A stretch of 64,000 bases of DNA from Aporrectodea caliginosa (GCA_020284085.1 JACEVL010000104.1:641501-705500); one strand, 5' to 3'. Shown: positions 1 to 11,391, counted from the stretch's first letter. Numbers and translations are program-made. The notes: generated from the letters alone by a model not told the origin.

Positions 1-91
1 AAAAATTTCATCTCATTTATTTATCTTTCTCCAACCCGCCATTTGGTGATCCATGGTATAGACAATCTATTGACAAAATTTCTTTAAGATA

Positions 92-3003
92 CTTCAATAT
101 TTAGAACTTGCTCAAGCCAGCTGAAGTTCTGTCAAAAGTGGGTTTTTCAAATTTTTTCACGAAACACTTGTAAATTTTGACTTCTGGAATTTGTGGTGGA
201 TCAATGATATGATACTTATTTAATTTATAATTGATCACAAGTATATTCGTGTTCTTTGGTTCCCGCGCAATCTAGAAGCCATTTTGTTATCATAAATAAG
301 TTATTGACAGGTGTGAAAAGTAGATAATTTCTTAAATAACTATAATTTGGACATTTCGCAATTTCGGAAGACAGATATATTATTATCTATAACATTTGCG
401 TTAATGTTCACTTGTTCAGATTAATTTATCACAAATGGCTTGCAAGGTAACTCGTGCAGCCACTTCAATCTGGTTAATCGGAGGTACAGCTGAAAATTGT
501 AAAGCTTCCAAGCTTCCATCTCGCAGAGAGGTTCTGAAGGTTTTACTGAATTGCCATGTTGTTGAAGAATTGAGTTTGAAAGACAGCATAAACAAGACTT
601 CCTCCTTGCTCTTGCAAATCTGGGATATGGCTAGGATACCAACGAAAAGTCCAAATCACGTCATTGAACATGTACGTAAACTACATACTGAATGGCAGGG
701 ATTGAAGAAACAGATCAATCGGAAGTCTGTTAGGGATTTAAAAAATCAGCAGACGTTTCAAGACAGTCTCGATTATATCTTTGATGTCGCCCACCGTGAT
801 GCGATGGCCCTTATCAGAATTGAGGAAGATCGTCTGTTTCTAGAAGCACAAAGAGAAAAGGGTGGCAGAGGAACAATGGGAGGTATAGATCGATCTCTCG
901 CACTCAAAGAAGAACGTGTTATGAAACGGAAAATTGCTGTGGAAAATTACGCGAAAAAAGTCAAATCTGCAGCAGCAGCATCACTATTTGCAGGAACTGA
1001 TGTTCTGGAATAACAATGACAGCAACACATCCGATATATCATCAGAATCTGAGGTCGGGCCTACAACGTCAAAATTTTCAAACTGAAGTTTCGAGGAACG
1101 GTGGATGTAGTTACACCTGAAGTGGCAGCTGCACTTGATCGGACAAATACTAGCCATAGAAAAGCTGCTTACATAATTTCAGCAATAGCTGCAACAGGGC
1201 AACTCCATCAAGATGTTGAGGAGCTCATCATAAGTCCAAGTGCTATCCGCAGAGCACGAATAAAACATCGTGAACGGTTCACTTCCGAAATAAAGGCTTC
1301 CTTTGATCCAGTTGTGCCACTTGTCTTGCATTGGGATGGAAAAATAATGGATGATTTCACTGGTCCTGGACGAGAACGGATTGATCGACTTCCAGTTTTG
1401 GTATCAGGAAAGAATGTGGTAAAGTTACTTGCTGTCCAAAAACTTCACGATGGAACGGCGGTTACAATGTCAAGAGCAGTTGTGGAAATCATGGATGAGT
1501 GGGGATTGCGGAATCGCATTAAAGGACTCTGTTTTGATACCACTGCTTCGAATACTGGACTTAAGGGTGGAGTTTGTGTTCGTTTAGAGACTGAGCTTGG
1601 CCAAGAACTTCTGAACTTAGCTTGTCGTCATCATGTGTCAGAGATTATGCTAGAAAAAGTTTTTAGCCTCCACGATGTTTCGCAATCTCCCAAATGAGAG
1701 CTGTTCATTCATTTTAGGATAGACAAAACTTCATTCTCAACAGCAATGAAAGACGAGAGTATGTCGAGTATAATAATTGCCCCATGGAAAGACGGTGTTA
1801 TTGAGTTTGCTGTAAACCAACTTCAGAAATACCAGCCAAGAGACGATTATGGTGAATTGCTGGAACTGTCGATTATTTTCTTAGGTGGTCTTCCTCAGCG
1901 TGGAGTACATTTTAGATATCCCGGAGCTATGCATCGTGCTCGCTGGATGGCTAGGGCCATTTATTCTTTGAAAATGTGGCTATTCCGTAATCAATATGAA
2001 TCTTTGCAAGCAGAGTCAACTGGATCAAGAAAAACTCGTGGAATCTCTTACAGTGACAAACTATGGAAACATCTGAAAGATGTATGCCTTTTTGTTACTG
2101 CGATTTATATAAAATACTGGTTCCAAAGTCCCCTATCAACTGCAGCTCCAAGAAACGATCTTGCCTTGCTCTGCGCACTGTCGTCATATCATAACAAGAA
2201 AGTGGCAATGGCTGCTATTATAACAGCATTCAATCGCCATTTGTGGTATCTCTCTGAAGTCTTGGTTGGATTTAGTTTTTTTGACAACGAAGTTACAGTT
2301 GAAGAAAAGAGATTAATGGTAAAGGCCCTCAATGAAAGTGAAGGATCTGAGGTACCACACAATCGCATTGTGTTTGTCCCTTGCCTGAACCAGCACTTAC
2401 AGGTTTACATGATTTGGTCACAAAATCTACTGTGAGATTTTTAAGATCCTTGGCTTGTCTGAAGATTTCATGCAGTGTGATCCAAGCCAATGGGAACTCA
2501 ATGAAACATACAGAAGAGACCAGGATATTGTTCAATCGATCAAAGTAGTTAATGACCTGGCAGAACGAGGAGTTGCTCTTATTCAAGAATTTAACTCTTC
2601 ACTAACACGTAATGAAGAACAAAAGCAATTCTTGCTGCAAGTGGTAGAAGACCACAGAAATAAGTTTTCAGAACCAACGAAGACTAGTGTTTTAGAACGA
2701 ATCAGGCCAGTTAATGTTGTTTGACTGAACTAGTAACTATTAGTAATAGACTATTAGTATATACTTAGGCCTACTTATACTAGTACTGTAGACAAATAGA
2801 CATACAATACATTATACAGTATTAATATACAGTATACACTAGACTCACTAGTGTAATGCTAAAAGAACTGAATAGTTATATAGTATACACTATACTATTC
2901 AATAGTACCTGGTATATTTATTGATAAAAAGTTTTCCGGTATAGATTTTCATAATAAAGCGATATTTACAAAAACTTTGATTGGTTTGAGCAAGTTCTAA
3001 ATA
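92..3003 (+). mobile_element. decayed DDE-type DNA transposon (element 1)
   Basis: A 20-bp perfect inverted repeat lies at 96-115 and 2986-3005 and encloses a decayed transposase reading region. The 8-mer TTAAGATA occurs just outside at 84-91 and 3004-3011 and may be the target-site duplication, although the ends are then slightly asymmetric. The 3' third (about 2730-2950) is AT-rich and noncoding with short palindromes. The transposase family is shared with the element at 30449-32301, but the terminal repeats differ, so the two are separate subfamilies. Boundaries are less certain than the existence of the element. Confidence 0.7.
435..2724 (+). pseudogene. broken transposase of a C(2)H-type DDE superfamily
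   Basis: Four successive open segments (435-1013, 1101-1697, 1746-2435, 2455-2724) lie in different frames or are separated by stops. The first has a charged region with the motifs IEEDRLFLEAQREKG and GTMGG. The second holds LHWDGKIM (a candidate first catalytic Asp), CFDTTASNTG (a candidate second Asp) and LACRHH, which fits the C-x2-H motif that follows the second Asp in hAT, Mutator, Kolobok and related transposases. The third has GAMHRARWMARAIYSLK, also recognisable in the copy at 31.3-31.7 kb. I recall similar proteins as common uncharacterised entries in invertebrate genomes. At least two frame breaks make it nonfunctional as it stands. The superfamily is not assigned. Confidence 0.7.
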
Positions 3004-3011
3004 TTAAGATA

Positions 3012-3434
3012 ATCTCTTCATATTTTTACTGGAGTTTTGCAGGAGCATGTAGAACGGAATAATCGGTTGGAGAATAACTTTTGGACACTTTCATTTTTTA
3101 GGAACACCCTACTGCACATAGCCTTTGATGCACGAAATCAAGGTAGGCCTTTAGGCTTACGTAATTTATTTAACATCACGCTGTTTAAATCAGTCTACGG
3201 TCTCATCTCATCACCCATTGTCTAGTGCTCGTGGAATTTATTAGACTTAGTGATCTAGTTAAGAGTTATAATGTTATATCCTATACTTGTGGTTTAATAC
3301 TATTTCTGCCACAATTATGCTTTTGTAACAGGTAGCCCATTAGCGCGACCTAGGTCCCTTAGGGTCTTAGTCCTATCGTTCCTTACTTTTGCGAGTCTGT
3401 TTAATTGTACTTGTTTCTTGTTATATTATTATTA
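3012..3434. other. no gene seen
   Basis: AT-rich sequence between the transposon and a LINE fragment. A 62-codon open frame at 3037-3225 has no recognisable motif. Confidence 0.5.
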
Positions 3435-3632
3435 CAGTAGTTTTATATAGCGCCCCTTCAAGACAGTCTACTCAGGAGCGCTCCCAGCCCAACCTCGGTC
3501 AAACAGGACAGTCTTAAGGCCAGAGAAGAACTGAGCAGAGTGTCCTATTGAGGCCAGACGCAGTGCCACCGGAAGCCCATTCCAGGTCACTGGGCCAGCC
3601 ACAGAGAAGGCGCGGCGCTGTCGGATAAAGTT
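3435..3632 (-). repeat. 3' end of a non-LTR retrotransposon (LINE), C-terminus plus tail
   Basis: Read on the minus strand this gives RRAFSVAGPVTWNGLPVALR, the typical extreme C-terminus of CR1/L2-like reverse transcriptase polyproteins, then a stop and a 3' tail with GGGGCGCTATATAA. Related tails occur at about 10.6, 20.05, 24.4, 41.1, 42.1, 48.3 and 49.07 kb, so this is one abundant family. It is 5'-truncated, as usual for LINE copies. Confidence 0.75.
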
Positions 3633-3639
3633 AAAGATT

Positions 3640-5130
3640 ATGGTTATGGTTATGGCTAAGGTTATCTATAACATTCCCACTACTTCAAACCAAGGCGTGG
3701 AATTCTAATGTAATATAACAACTTTTAAAAAATTTCTATAGGCCTGTTCAAATAAAATGTAGTGTAATTAATGTTCTTCTAAAAATGTTTTCCTTTTCCT
3801 CCTGCCTGGTTGTTAACTCTGACTGACGCTTTGCAACTATTCTGACACATACCGAGTTATGCAATACTACTGCAACACCATTTCATGCAATCGCAATATG
3901 TACATGTAAATGAAGAAAACCCATGTTGTATATATAAGGGCGCACGGTAGTATAATATTATAGTGTTGTACTGTCACCCAAGAGGTCGATTTTTGAATTC
4001 CCCGCAAGGAATTTAATTTGGTTCAAACGTTCTGCTCCATCTAAACGCTTAGCCAAATCCGCTATGTTCAGTAAGCCTACACTGATAGACGGCACGCTGT
4101 CGGTGAAAAAATCAGACTTCGAGGGAGAAGACTAGTCACTCGCCTTCATCTGCCTGATATGCCGACGATAAAAGCATGAATTGGCTAACACTTCATACCC
4201 ACGGTTGCCTCTCATGCTAGCTTAAGCGACTGCTCTCTTTTTATTATTGTAAATTAGCGTGTGCAAAACTGAAGACCTGCCTGTTGGTCTAAATGCAACA
4301 TGAAATAAGACGAAATGGTCAAATATGCAATAATTGTCCTCTGCCACAGAAACACCAACGAAATGGAAGTAGGCCGTATAAAATTCATTAATGCGTTCTG
4401 AATATCAGTAAGTTTGCAGAACAAGGAAGAAAAAGAGTTACTTTTGCTGACTATGCACGTTTTTTCTGTCTGGGTTATACCTGGGAGTCGACCTGAATAA
4501 GTCGACTCGGGTCGATTCGGTCATCCCAAGTTGAGTCGAGTCGTTATTCCTTAGTGCAACTGACCCCAAGTCCAATTTGTACAGAAAAGTTGTTTTTCAC
4601 CAGTCGACTTAAACTATCTTGAGACACAAACAAATCTAAATTTATCACGTCAAGAGAGAAACGTCAATGAAAATACCTCACCGTCTCGTGACACGTTCAC
4701 AAGACTATTATTCCTTCGCCCCTTCTCTTTACGCTAAACGGGTGTTGCGAGTTCACGGTATGTCGGGACGGGCCTCACATGTTGTAACGTGAGCGACAAC
4801 CGTCGCGTGTCTCTGGCACGCGTCTCTAGCATGGCGATCATTGATGAGTGCTGGTGAGGTCGATCGCATTGAAAGGTTTCTGGGCGAGTCAAGAGGGCAG
4901 GATTTCTCCCCCTGGAGGCCCCGATTCTTTCGACATCGTCAATAAACAACCTGCATTCAGTGTTTCCTTATCCTTTTGGGAAGCCCGATACACGCGAATT
5001 AACATGCAGAAGCGTATTGCTCGTTGGTATTCTGTTGTGGTAAAAAGGAAAAGGTCCGATTTAGTATTAGTAAACTGGTGCTTTGTGTTTTGGTTCTCAG
5101 TAACGACTCAGATATTCTCTAGTTTACGGT
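3640..5130. other. no gene seen
   Basis: A short run of GGTTAT-like units (3638-3665) may be a retroelement tail. A cluster of GTCGAC/GAGTCG-type short inverted repeats lies at about 4487-4555. The open frames at 4734-4949 and 4848-5144 overlap on opposite strands and show no domain. Confidence 0.4.
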
Positions 5131-5956
5131 TACGATTCATATAGAGTACACCAATAGAGTACAGGGCCAAACCGTTAGAGTGAAGGCCAAACCGATAGAG
5201 TACAGGCCAAAACCAATAGAGTACAGGCCCAAACCGATAGAGTACAGGGCCAAACCGATAGAGTACAGGGCCAAACCGATAGAGTACAGGCCAAACGATA
5301 GTACACCAATAGAGTACAGGCCAAACCGATAGAGTGAAGGCCAAACCGATAGAGTACAGGCCAAACGATAGAGTACAGGCCCAAACCGATAGAGGCCAAT
5401 CCGATAGAGTACAGGGCCAAACCGATAAGAGTACAGGCCAAACCGATAGAGTACAGGCCAAACCGATAGAGTACAGAGTTCAGGGCCAAACCGATAGAGT
5501 ACAGGCCAAACCGATAGAGTACAGGCCCAAACCGATAGAGTACACCAATAGAGTACAGGCCAAACCGATAGAGTACAGGCCAAACCGATAGAGTACAGCC
5601 CAAACCGATAGAGTACACCGATAGATTACAGGGCCAAACCGATAGAGTACAGGCCAAACCGATAGAGTACACCGATAGATTACAGGCCAAACCGATAGAG
5701 TACAGGCCAAACCGATAGAGTACAGACCAAACCGATAGAGTACAGGCCAAACCGATAGAGTACAGGGCCAAACCGATAGAGTACAGGCCAAACCGATAGA
5801 GTGCAGGGCCAAACCGATAGAGTACAGGCCAAACCGATAGAGTACAGGCCAAACCGATAGAGTAGAGTGCAGGGCCAAACCGATAGAGTACAGGCCCTAA
5901 CCGATAGAGTACAGGCCAAACCGATAGAGTGCAGGGCCAAACCGATAGAGTACAGC
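5131..5956. repeat. minisatellite, unit about 20 bp
   Basis: Roughly 40 tandem copies of a 20-22 bp unit, consensus GCCAAACCGATAGAGTACAG, with variants that add one or two G/C or drop to partial units such as GTACACCAATAGA. Because units are mostly not multiples of three, all frames read through on the minus strand as meaningless repeats of TLSVWP/YRFGLYSIG type. The array is direct and head-to-tail, without spacers. Confidence 0.95.
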
Positions 5957-5966
5957 ATTTGGCTTC

Positions 5967-6700
5967 AGTGATTACTATCTGTCATTGGTCCTTGATTTTG
6001 ACCTCATTACCTTGAAATGTCCTTGGATGAACCCAAGTTCATTTGAAGATCAAAGGTCAACATCAAGGAACAATGACCATTACACAGAATATTGTTTAAT
6101 TTGGTGATTCGTTGTTATGGCAATTCTCCATTTATTTCTACATTTTGACCTTGAAACGACCTTGGGTCACTTAAAGGTCATTTGATGGTCAAAGGTCAAA
6201 ATCTAGGAACAATGACCGTTACACAGAATCACCCAAATAAAACAACTTTTGGCTGAGATATGGTCATTTTCTTTTGATTTTGACCTTCTGACCTTGAAAT
6301 GACCTTGGATTATTTTAACCTTTAGATAATGTCGTTTTGCCCTTATTGGCATGAGCAAATTGGTAAAAGAGTAATTAAAATGTAACAATATTTGGCTGAA
6401 CTATGGCTATTTACTCTGATTTTCCTCTCAAATTGACCTTTTTGACCTTAAAATAACCTTGGATAGCCTTACATTTAATAGCCTTTTTTCTTGTCCCAGG
6501 TAGCCCTTATCTAGGAGAGAAACACAAGAAAGAATTAGCTGATTTCAAGAATTATTGGCTGAGATCTGGCCATTTTTCTCTGATTTTTGCTAGATTTCAT
6601 TTTTTCTGACCTTGAAATGACCTTGAATTATCCAGAATTTAGCGTCAATATTTTTCGCCAATATAGCTCTCGTCGAGACAAATAGAACAAAAAGAGTTCA
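5967..6700. repeat. diverged tandem repeat rich in TGACCT/AGGTCA half-sites
   Basis: Five diverged blocks of about 120-170 bp each contain a version of TGACCTTGAAATGACCTTGG, at about 5997, 6144, 6280, 6430 and 6608. The first two continue into a segment containing TCAAAGGTCAA (about 6050 and 6190). Similar degenerate repeats are common in marine invertebrate genomes. The half-sites resemble nuclear-receptor elements, but the repeat structure alone may explain them. Confidence 0.6.
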
Positions 6701-7055
6701 TGCAAATCGGACTATTTGTTCATTTTTTGTGATAAAAGTGTAAATTGAGAATGGACCCAAGTTCCAAGTCCCGAGGCTGAGCGCCTACAGTCCTGTAATT
6801 TAAGGGGTCTATGCCGAAAACTGTAACCAAAAAACGGTTACTTTATAAGGGTTAAATAGAACACTTCATATTAATTTTGCGAAGAAATGTTTTGTTATGT
6901 AACAACATGGCAAAAGACAAATGTAAAAAGAGTCTTAGGCTAATTCGTTTGGCCATCGTCGAAGTGTGGATTTCTCATAACATGTATTATTACTACAAGA
7001 AACACGCACTAAAATTCTAAAAGTGTGTCCTTTTGTTTGTTTGTTTGTCTGTCTC

Positions 7056-7135
7056 CAGGGCCGGATTAAGACTTTCGGGGCCCTAAGCCAAGGGCCGGGT
7101 TAAGACATCCGGGGGCCCTAACCGGAAAGCCATGC
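7056..7135. repeat. GGGCCGGATTAAG-type dispersed repeat, two copies
   Basis: Two direct copies of a roughly 38-bp unit begin GGGCCGGATTAAGAC and GGGCCGGGTTAAGAC. The sequence resembles the ends of widespread hAT-like MITEs that start CAGGGCCGG. No complete element is delimited. Confidence 0.45.
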
Positions 7136-7239
7136 AAAATTTTTTCCAGATTTGCAGAAAAAAAACATTGTTTATTACTTTGAAAAATTTCTAATGACCT
7201 TTTTTTTGCTTTTTCCATCTTTTTTCAGAAGAAATAGGG

Positions 7240-7450
7240 GCAAACATTTAGTATCGTGGTGCATGTATTTTCGGGCGTGGGACGGTATTTTTTGCATGCT
7301 CCGCGGAAGGTACGATGTTTTCTAAAGACCACACAAACCCTAACCCTGACCCTAACCGACCCTCACGACGCGTAACCTGACCCTAACCGACTCTCACGAC
7401 GCCTAAAATTACGGGAGGAAAATACATGCACCACGATACTAAATGCTTGC
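7240..7450. mobile_element. short MITE with 32-bp terminal inverted repeats
   Basis: Positions 7240-7271 and 7419-7450 are nearly perfect inverted repeats containing ATTTAGTATCGTGGTGCATG. The interior has CCCTAACCCTGACCCTAACC-like and CTCACGACGC repeats. No clear target duplication is visible. There is no coding content, so this is a nonautonomous element. Confidence 0.7.
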
Positions 7451-7459
7451 CTACCATTT

Positions 7460-8074
7460 TACATTAAATTTAGGCGATCGCTTAACATAACATTAATTTT
7501 TAGTTTTTTTATGATAAAACTTACATTTTCCGTATCAAAGAAATTTCTCAAAATCGCCATAACTGTTCATTATTTTAGTTCCAACAGCGTAGGCCTATAT
7601 GACGCATATTTACTAAGTTTATTTTTACACTCACATTCAGAAGAGGCCCGATGTTGCGGATATTAGATTCATAATTATGCTCTAAAACTAGGCCTAGACA
7701 TGTTGTGGTAGAAAAAATCTAAACCGATCGGCGAAATCATGTCCAGTTATAACCCCATCATAAATAATAATATTATTTGCGAAATAGAAATTGTTAAAAG
7801 TTATTAAGATAAGAGATTTCGAATGGGTCATTTAGCGCCGGTTTATTTTACTAAAAGCAAGAGCGTCTCTGGTTGAACCGGGAGTTAAGATACAATGGTT
7901 CTATTGTAACGTGTGTACTATCGGTCGCGTTCAATGTACCAAAAAATTTATTTTTGGAATGTTTATTTTATAAAAATGTTGAAGATTGGAGACATAGTTT
8001 ACTGATTTGTGAATGCAATATTTACTACTAAACACGTATCACCTGTGCTTTACCTGTGTGTGGTTTGTTTATAG
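7460..8074. other. flank/intron; start of A-B paralogy at about 7925
   Basis: No gene is seen. From about 7925 the sequence aligns by eye with 39558 onward in gene B (GTTTACTGATTTGT, then the linker exon). The left breakpoint of the large A/B duplication therefore lies near 7925. Confidence 0.55.
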
Positions 8075-8104
8075 AGAATTCAAACTCTACGGATGATAAC
8101 TCTG
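8075..8104 (+). CDS. gene A exon: short linker
   Basis: A 30-nt symmetric (1-1) exon encoding ENSNSTDDNSG across its junctions, with one N-glycosylation sequon (NST). It is identical in sequence to the gene B linker at 39668-39697. It is flanked by ATAG and GTATGG splice sites and would be a flexible spacer between CUB domains. Confidence 0.7.
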
Positions 8105-8260
8105 GTATGGACTCATTTTGTAATGTTCGCTAGCTTTATGAGGAAATGACTAGCTCTGTGCTATAAATATAAAATTGAAATTTGAGTCAATTTAAACGGA
8201 CATGTTGCCGAAGTCAACTGTAGGCTACTAATTACAGACTGAATTCTGAGGCAATATTAA

Positions 8261-9223
8261 CCCTAGGGCTACCAAGCTTTTTTTGTAACACGGACTACCA
8301 AGGGGGGGTGGTTACCACCCCCCTGGATTTCGTGTTTGGTTTTACATATCATAACTTGTAATATAGCATTGGATTCAGCATTCATTTCTGCACAGAATGG
8401 TGTATTTAGTTGTACATTATGTGAATGCACCTCGAAATTACATCACTTTTAACAACGGGACCCATTAATTAGCAATATTGTATATTATTGCGTACATTTT
8501 GTACTTTTTGGATAAACAAATATAAGATTATGTGTGTTTTGAAACTAATCTATGTATAAAAGATACACAAATCATCCCTACACATGTTTATATAGTATAA
8601 ATGTACATCCATACATATATATCCATACATATATATCGGTTTACGCTATAACGCGGTATTCAGCCATTTTCACACAGATTACGCGTATTATTATTTATTG
8701 TGATCACTTCCGGTATTCAAAAGACAAAGATGTAGGTATGCAAATGAAGCCCTTCATTCCCTCTAAAGAATGGTATCTTTGTTTCTCTTCCAGGAAGACA
8801 AATGAATACGCTACAGACAAAAAACTAAGGGGGAGTCCTTCCATTCAGCCATTTTTCACGCATGTTACGCGTATTATAATTTATTTTGAGCACTTCCGGT
8901 TGTCTCAGGTCAACTCAGTGACCATAGAAATGTAGCCCCACATTCCCTCTATAGAATGGTATAATTTGTGTCTCTTAATATTAAATGACGGATAAGATAT
9001 AGTCGAAAATCTAGGGGGTGGTATCCACCCCCCTGGTACCTCGGGTATATTTGGTATAACTTTTGAACGGTGTGAGATATCATCTCACATTTTACCTCAA
9101 AACGTGTGCAAATGAACCCCTACAGCTACCTAAAAGGTCAAATTTTTATTCCATACGGAAAAAGTTTGAGATGAAAAAAACCTAGGGGGGGGTGGCAACC
9201 ACCCCCCCTTGGTAGCCCGAGGG
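8261..9223. mobile_element. piggyBac-like nonautonomous element, 963 bp
   Basis: The element is flanked by TTAA at 8257-8260 and 9224-9227. It begins CCCTAGGGCTACCAAG and ends CTTGGTAGCCCGAGGG, imperfect inverted repeats. TTAA targets and CCC..GGG ends fit the piggyBac superfamily. The interior has three G-rich palindromes (GGGTGG..CCACCCCC at about 8305, 9014 and 9184) and a degenerate internal direct duplication (about 8640-8800 and 8840-8990, with TTACGCGTATTA and CATTCCCTCTA). No transposase is present. The paralogous intron of gene B has an uninterrupted single TTAA (39876-39879). Confidence 0.85.
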
Positions 9224-9602
9224 TTAATGAGTGATAAAGCGTAAAACAAACTCTGCATGTGCAAATTATATATATAACCTTTGGTATGCACAGTTCCTTT
9301 TGGACAACGAGTGTCTTATCCTACTTGTACAAGGCTGCGTAGCTCTGAACCTAACGTTTTCATGCGTTTTTATTACTACTGCTCTCAGACTGTGACTTCT
9401 ACCTCAGCTAGAGCACAAACGCGATCAGTTAGTCATTATAAAACCACCCAGTGGAACCGGTCACAAGTGCACTCTAACTTCATCGCAGTCTTTGCCTTAG
9501 CGATTTTGTCCAGAACTCTGCAACGTGTGCAATCAGAGAGAATTTAGGTTAAGAAAGGGTGCAACAATGGTATAACGTTCAAATATGTTGCTGTCATTCT
9601 AG

Positions 9603-9805
9603 AACTCGACTGTGGTGCTACGCTGTTCACCAATACATCTGGAGTCATCAGCTTACCAAGAAATCCAACAAACTATCTGGCGACAGTCAACTGCACCTAC
9701 ACCATCTCGACAAATCATACGAGTATCATATGGCTTAACGCCTATTTCTCTACAGCGATGCAGTTGCTACAGTCATTCCAAGACTGTAGCATAGAAAACC
9801 TAATG
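9603..9805 (+). CDS. gene A exon: CUB alpha-1, N-terminal half
   Basis: Encodes ELDCGATLFTNTSG...VNCTYTIS...QSFQDCSIENLM: CUB cysteines 1 and 2 (DCG, VNC) and 3 (QDC), with the PRNPTNY strand/turn in place of the usual SPNYPxxY. Starts phase 1 after TTCTAG and ends phase 0 before GTTGGC. Confidence 0.88.
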
Positions 9806-9871
9806 GTTGGCCACTTGTGTTCTATACTGTGAATTTAAAAACTAGAGCAGCATCACTCGGCTACGTTGAAG

Positions 9872-10060
9872 GATACGGTAGTCGGTTGGTTAGAGGGCTC
9901 GCCTTCTTGGGCGCAAGTACGAGATTGAGTTCCCATGAGATGGTAACTGTGTGGGGACCTCAAAATTGCTCAGCGCCATCTATTGATGTTAAGTGATTAG
10001 ATAGTGCACTTAATAATTGCATAGTGTTAACAATATAACCGAACTTCTGTTTACCAGCGG
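9872..10060 (+). repeat. tRNA-like SINE copy in intron
   Basis: GGTAGTCGGTTGGTTAGAGG resembles a tRNA D-arm/A box and GAGATTGAGTTCC a decayed B box, followed by a non-tRNA tail (GATAGTGCACTTAATAATTGC). A related copy lies in the same intron of gene B (40336-40530), so the insertion predates the A/B split. A tail-only copy lies at about 24818-24900. Confidence 0.6.
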
Positions 10061-10356
10061 CATTCCAGGCACACAAATTAAAAAACAACGACGCAGCAAA
10101 GCCAGTCCTATATTAAAATGCATTCTATAATCTATATACTTCCAATAACAGCTCAGCATACGCTTTCAAGCTATCCGAGTCACACCATATCGGATCCACA
10201 GATAGCCATGTCCAGCACCCTGCGAGGTTCCAACAGGCGCTGAATAAATATGCGTACATAAGCCCCTACATACTTATATACCCATAGCAAGCCACGTGTA
10301 AGAAGTTACTGAAATCAGTAAAGCACGCAGACGTCGACTTGTTTGTCATACTGTAG

Positions 10357-10555
10357 ATCGGCTGCGTATCAGAAGCGGAGACAGAACTGAATCCTAAAAC
10401 AGCCATGGTATTCTGTCGCGGCACGATAGCAACATCTTATGTTCCATGGACTCCATTGGGATTTGCCGACTGTCGTGCGCTGAAGTTGACCATCCGCTCA
10501 AACACTTACGACTACCGACAACCGTTCCGTATTCCTTTTTCAGCTGTCGCATCAA
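10357..10555 (+). CDS. gene A exon: CUB alpha-1, C-terminal half
   Basis: Encodes IGCVSEAETELNPKTAMVFC...GFADCRALKLTIRSNTYDYR...IPFSAVAS. Cysteine GCV is the family-specific fifth Cys, VFC the canonical fourth, and ADC the sixth. Starts phase 0 after CTGTAG and ends phase 1 before GTATGG. Confidence 0.88.
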
Positions 10556-10574
10556 GTATGGCCTAAAGTTTCTG

Positions 10575-10930
10575 TTTCTCATTCATTCATTCGTTTATTC
10601 GTTCGTTCGTACTTTTCTCACTCATTCATTCACTCAGAAACTCACATTGGCTCATCCAGTACAACCATGTCGAAAGAGAATGATCTAAAAATGCTTGTGA
10701 AAGGTAACGCAGGGGCCTTGGTTAAAACAATATGCAGATCGGAGATTATTCCAGGTGTGCGGCCCTACTACTGAAAAGACACGATGTTGCTTCCTCCAAG
10801 TGCTTGCGAACGATAAGTTCGCCTCGAGATGTACATGTAGGCCTAGAACGGAGATTTTCACGGTCAGCCAAACCTGAGATGAGGCAGCAGAGCTCTTGTC
10901 TGCATTCAAGGGCATTTCTCAACTGGCACT
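10575..10930 (-). repeat. LINE 3' fragment in intron
   Basis: On the minus strand it contains VFSVVGPHTWNNLRSA, a decayed reverse-transcriptase C-terminus, followed by a tail ending in GAATGAATGAGTG-type repeats. Homologous fragments sit at the same intron position of the first and second alpha-beta blocks of gene B (about 41065-41360 and 46340-46560). Confidence 0.65.
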
Positions 10931-10964
10931 GCCAGAATCAGACCAAACTCTTAGATAACTATGG

Positions 10965-11112
10965 CAAATGATGGTGGTTAATGTGAAGGTGGTGGTTGTG
11001 GTGGTGTCGGTGGCATAGTTCATGATGCCGGTGGTAACGAAGGTGGCGGCACTGTTGCTTTTGTTGGTTGCGGTGTTGTTGGTGACTTTTGTGCTGGTTG
11101 GAGTGGTGTACA
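10965..11112. repeat. GGT/GTG-rich intronic tract
   Basis: A strongly G/T-rich stretch of GGTGGT and GTTGGTTGCGG type, just upstream of the beta-1 N-half exon. Equivalent tracts precede every beta N-half exon in both genes (about 14650-14790, 41420-41572, 46585-46740, 50145-50330). Confidence 0.7.
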
Positions 11113-11188
11113 TCTTAATAACGAAGATGACCACGATTATGAGACAAAGCTTTATGGAACGTAAGAGAAACCCTTGTTTTTCTTTCAG

Positions 11189-11391
11189 GTGAGATATGCG
11201 GCAATGCGTCATTCTCAGCTCCAACTGGAATAGTTTCCACTCTGCGATTACTTTTTAAATATTCGAAACGTGTCAACTGTCTGTACACCATCGATATCGG
11301 ACATGTCAATTCCATCGTTTTCGGCATAGATCGTCCATACCTTGGATACGGGTACAACGCGGGTGGATTCTGCAATGACGGTTGGCTGACA
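11189..11391 (+). CDS. gene A exon: CUB beta-1, N-terminal half
   Basis: Encodes GEICGNASFSAPTG...RVNCLYTIDIGHVNSIV...GGFCNDGWLT. Cysteines 1-3 are ICG, VNC and FCN. The usual SPRLPFRY segment reads TLRLLFKY here. Acceptor TTTCAG, donor GTAAGT, phases 1 and 0. Confidence 0.87.

Noticed and set aside
92..3003. Assignment of element 1 to a named superfamily such as hAT or Mutator
   Set aside because: The 8-bp flank match is offset from the inverted repeats, and the C-x2-H motif is shared by several superfamilies, so the evidence does not discriminate.
5131..5956. CRISPR-like appearance of a short regular repeat
   Set aside because: Units are directly adjacent with no unique spacers, and the genome is eukaryotic.
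5108..5958. Several long overlapping minus-strand frames (TLSVWPVLYRFG type) and one plus-strand frame
   Set aside because: They are translations of the 20-bp minisatellite. All frames stay open because the unit lacks stops, and there is no start context or domain.
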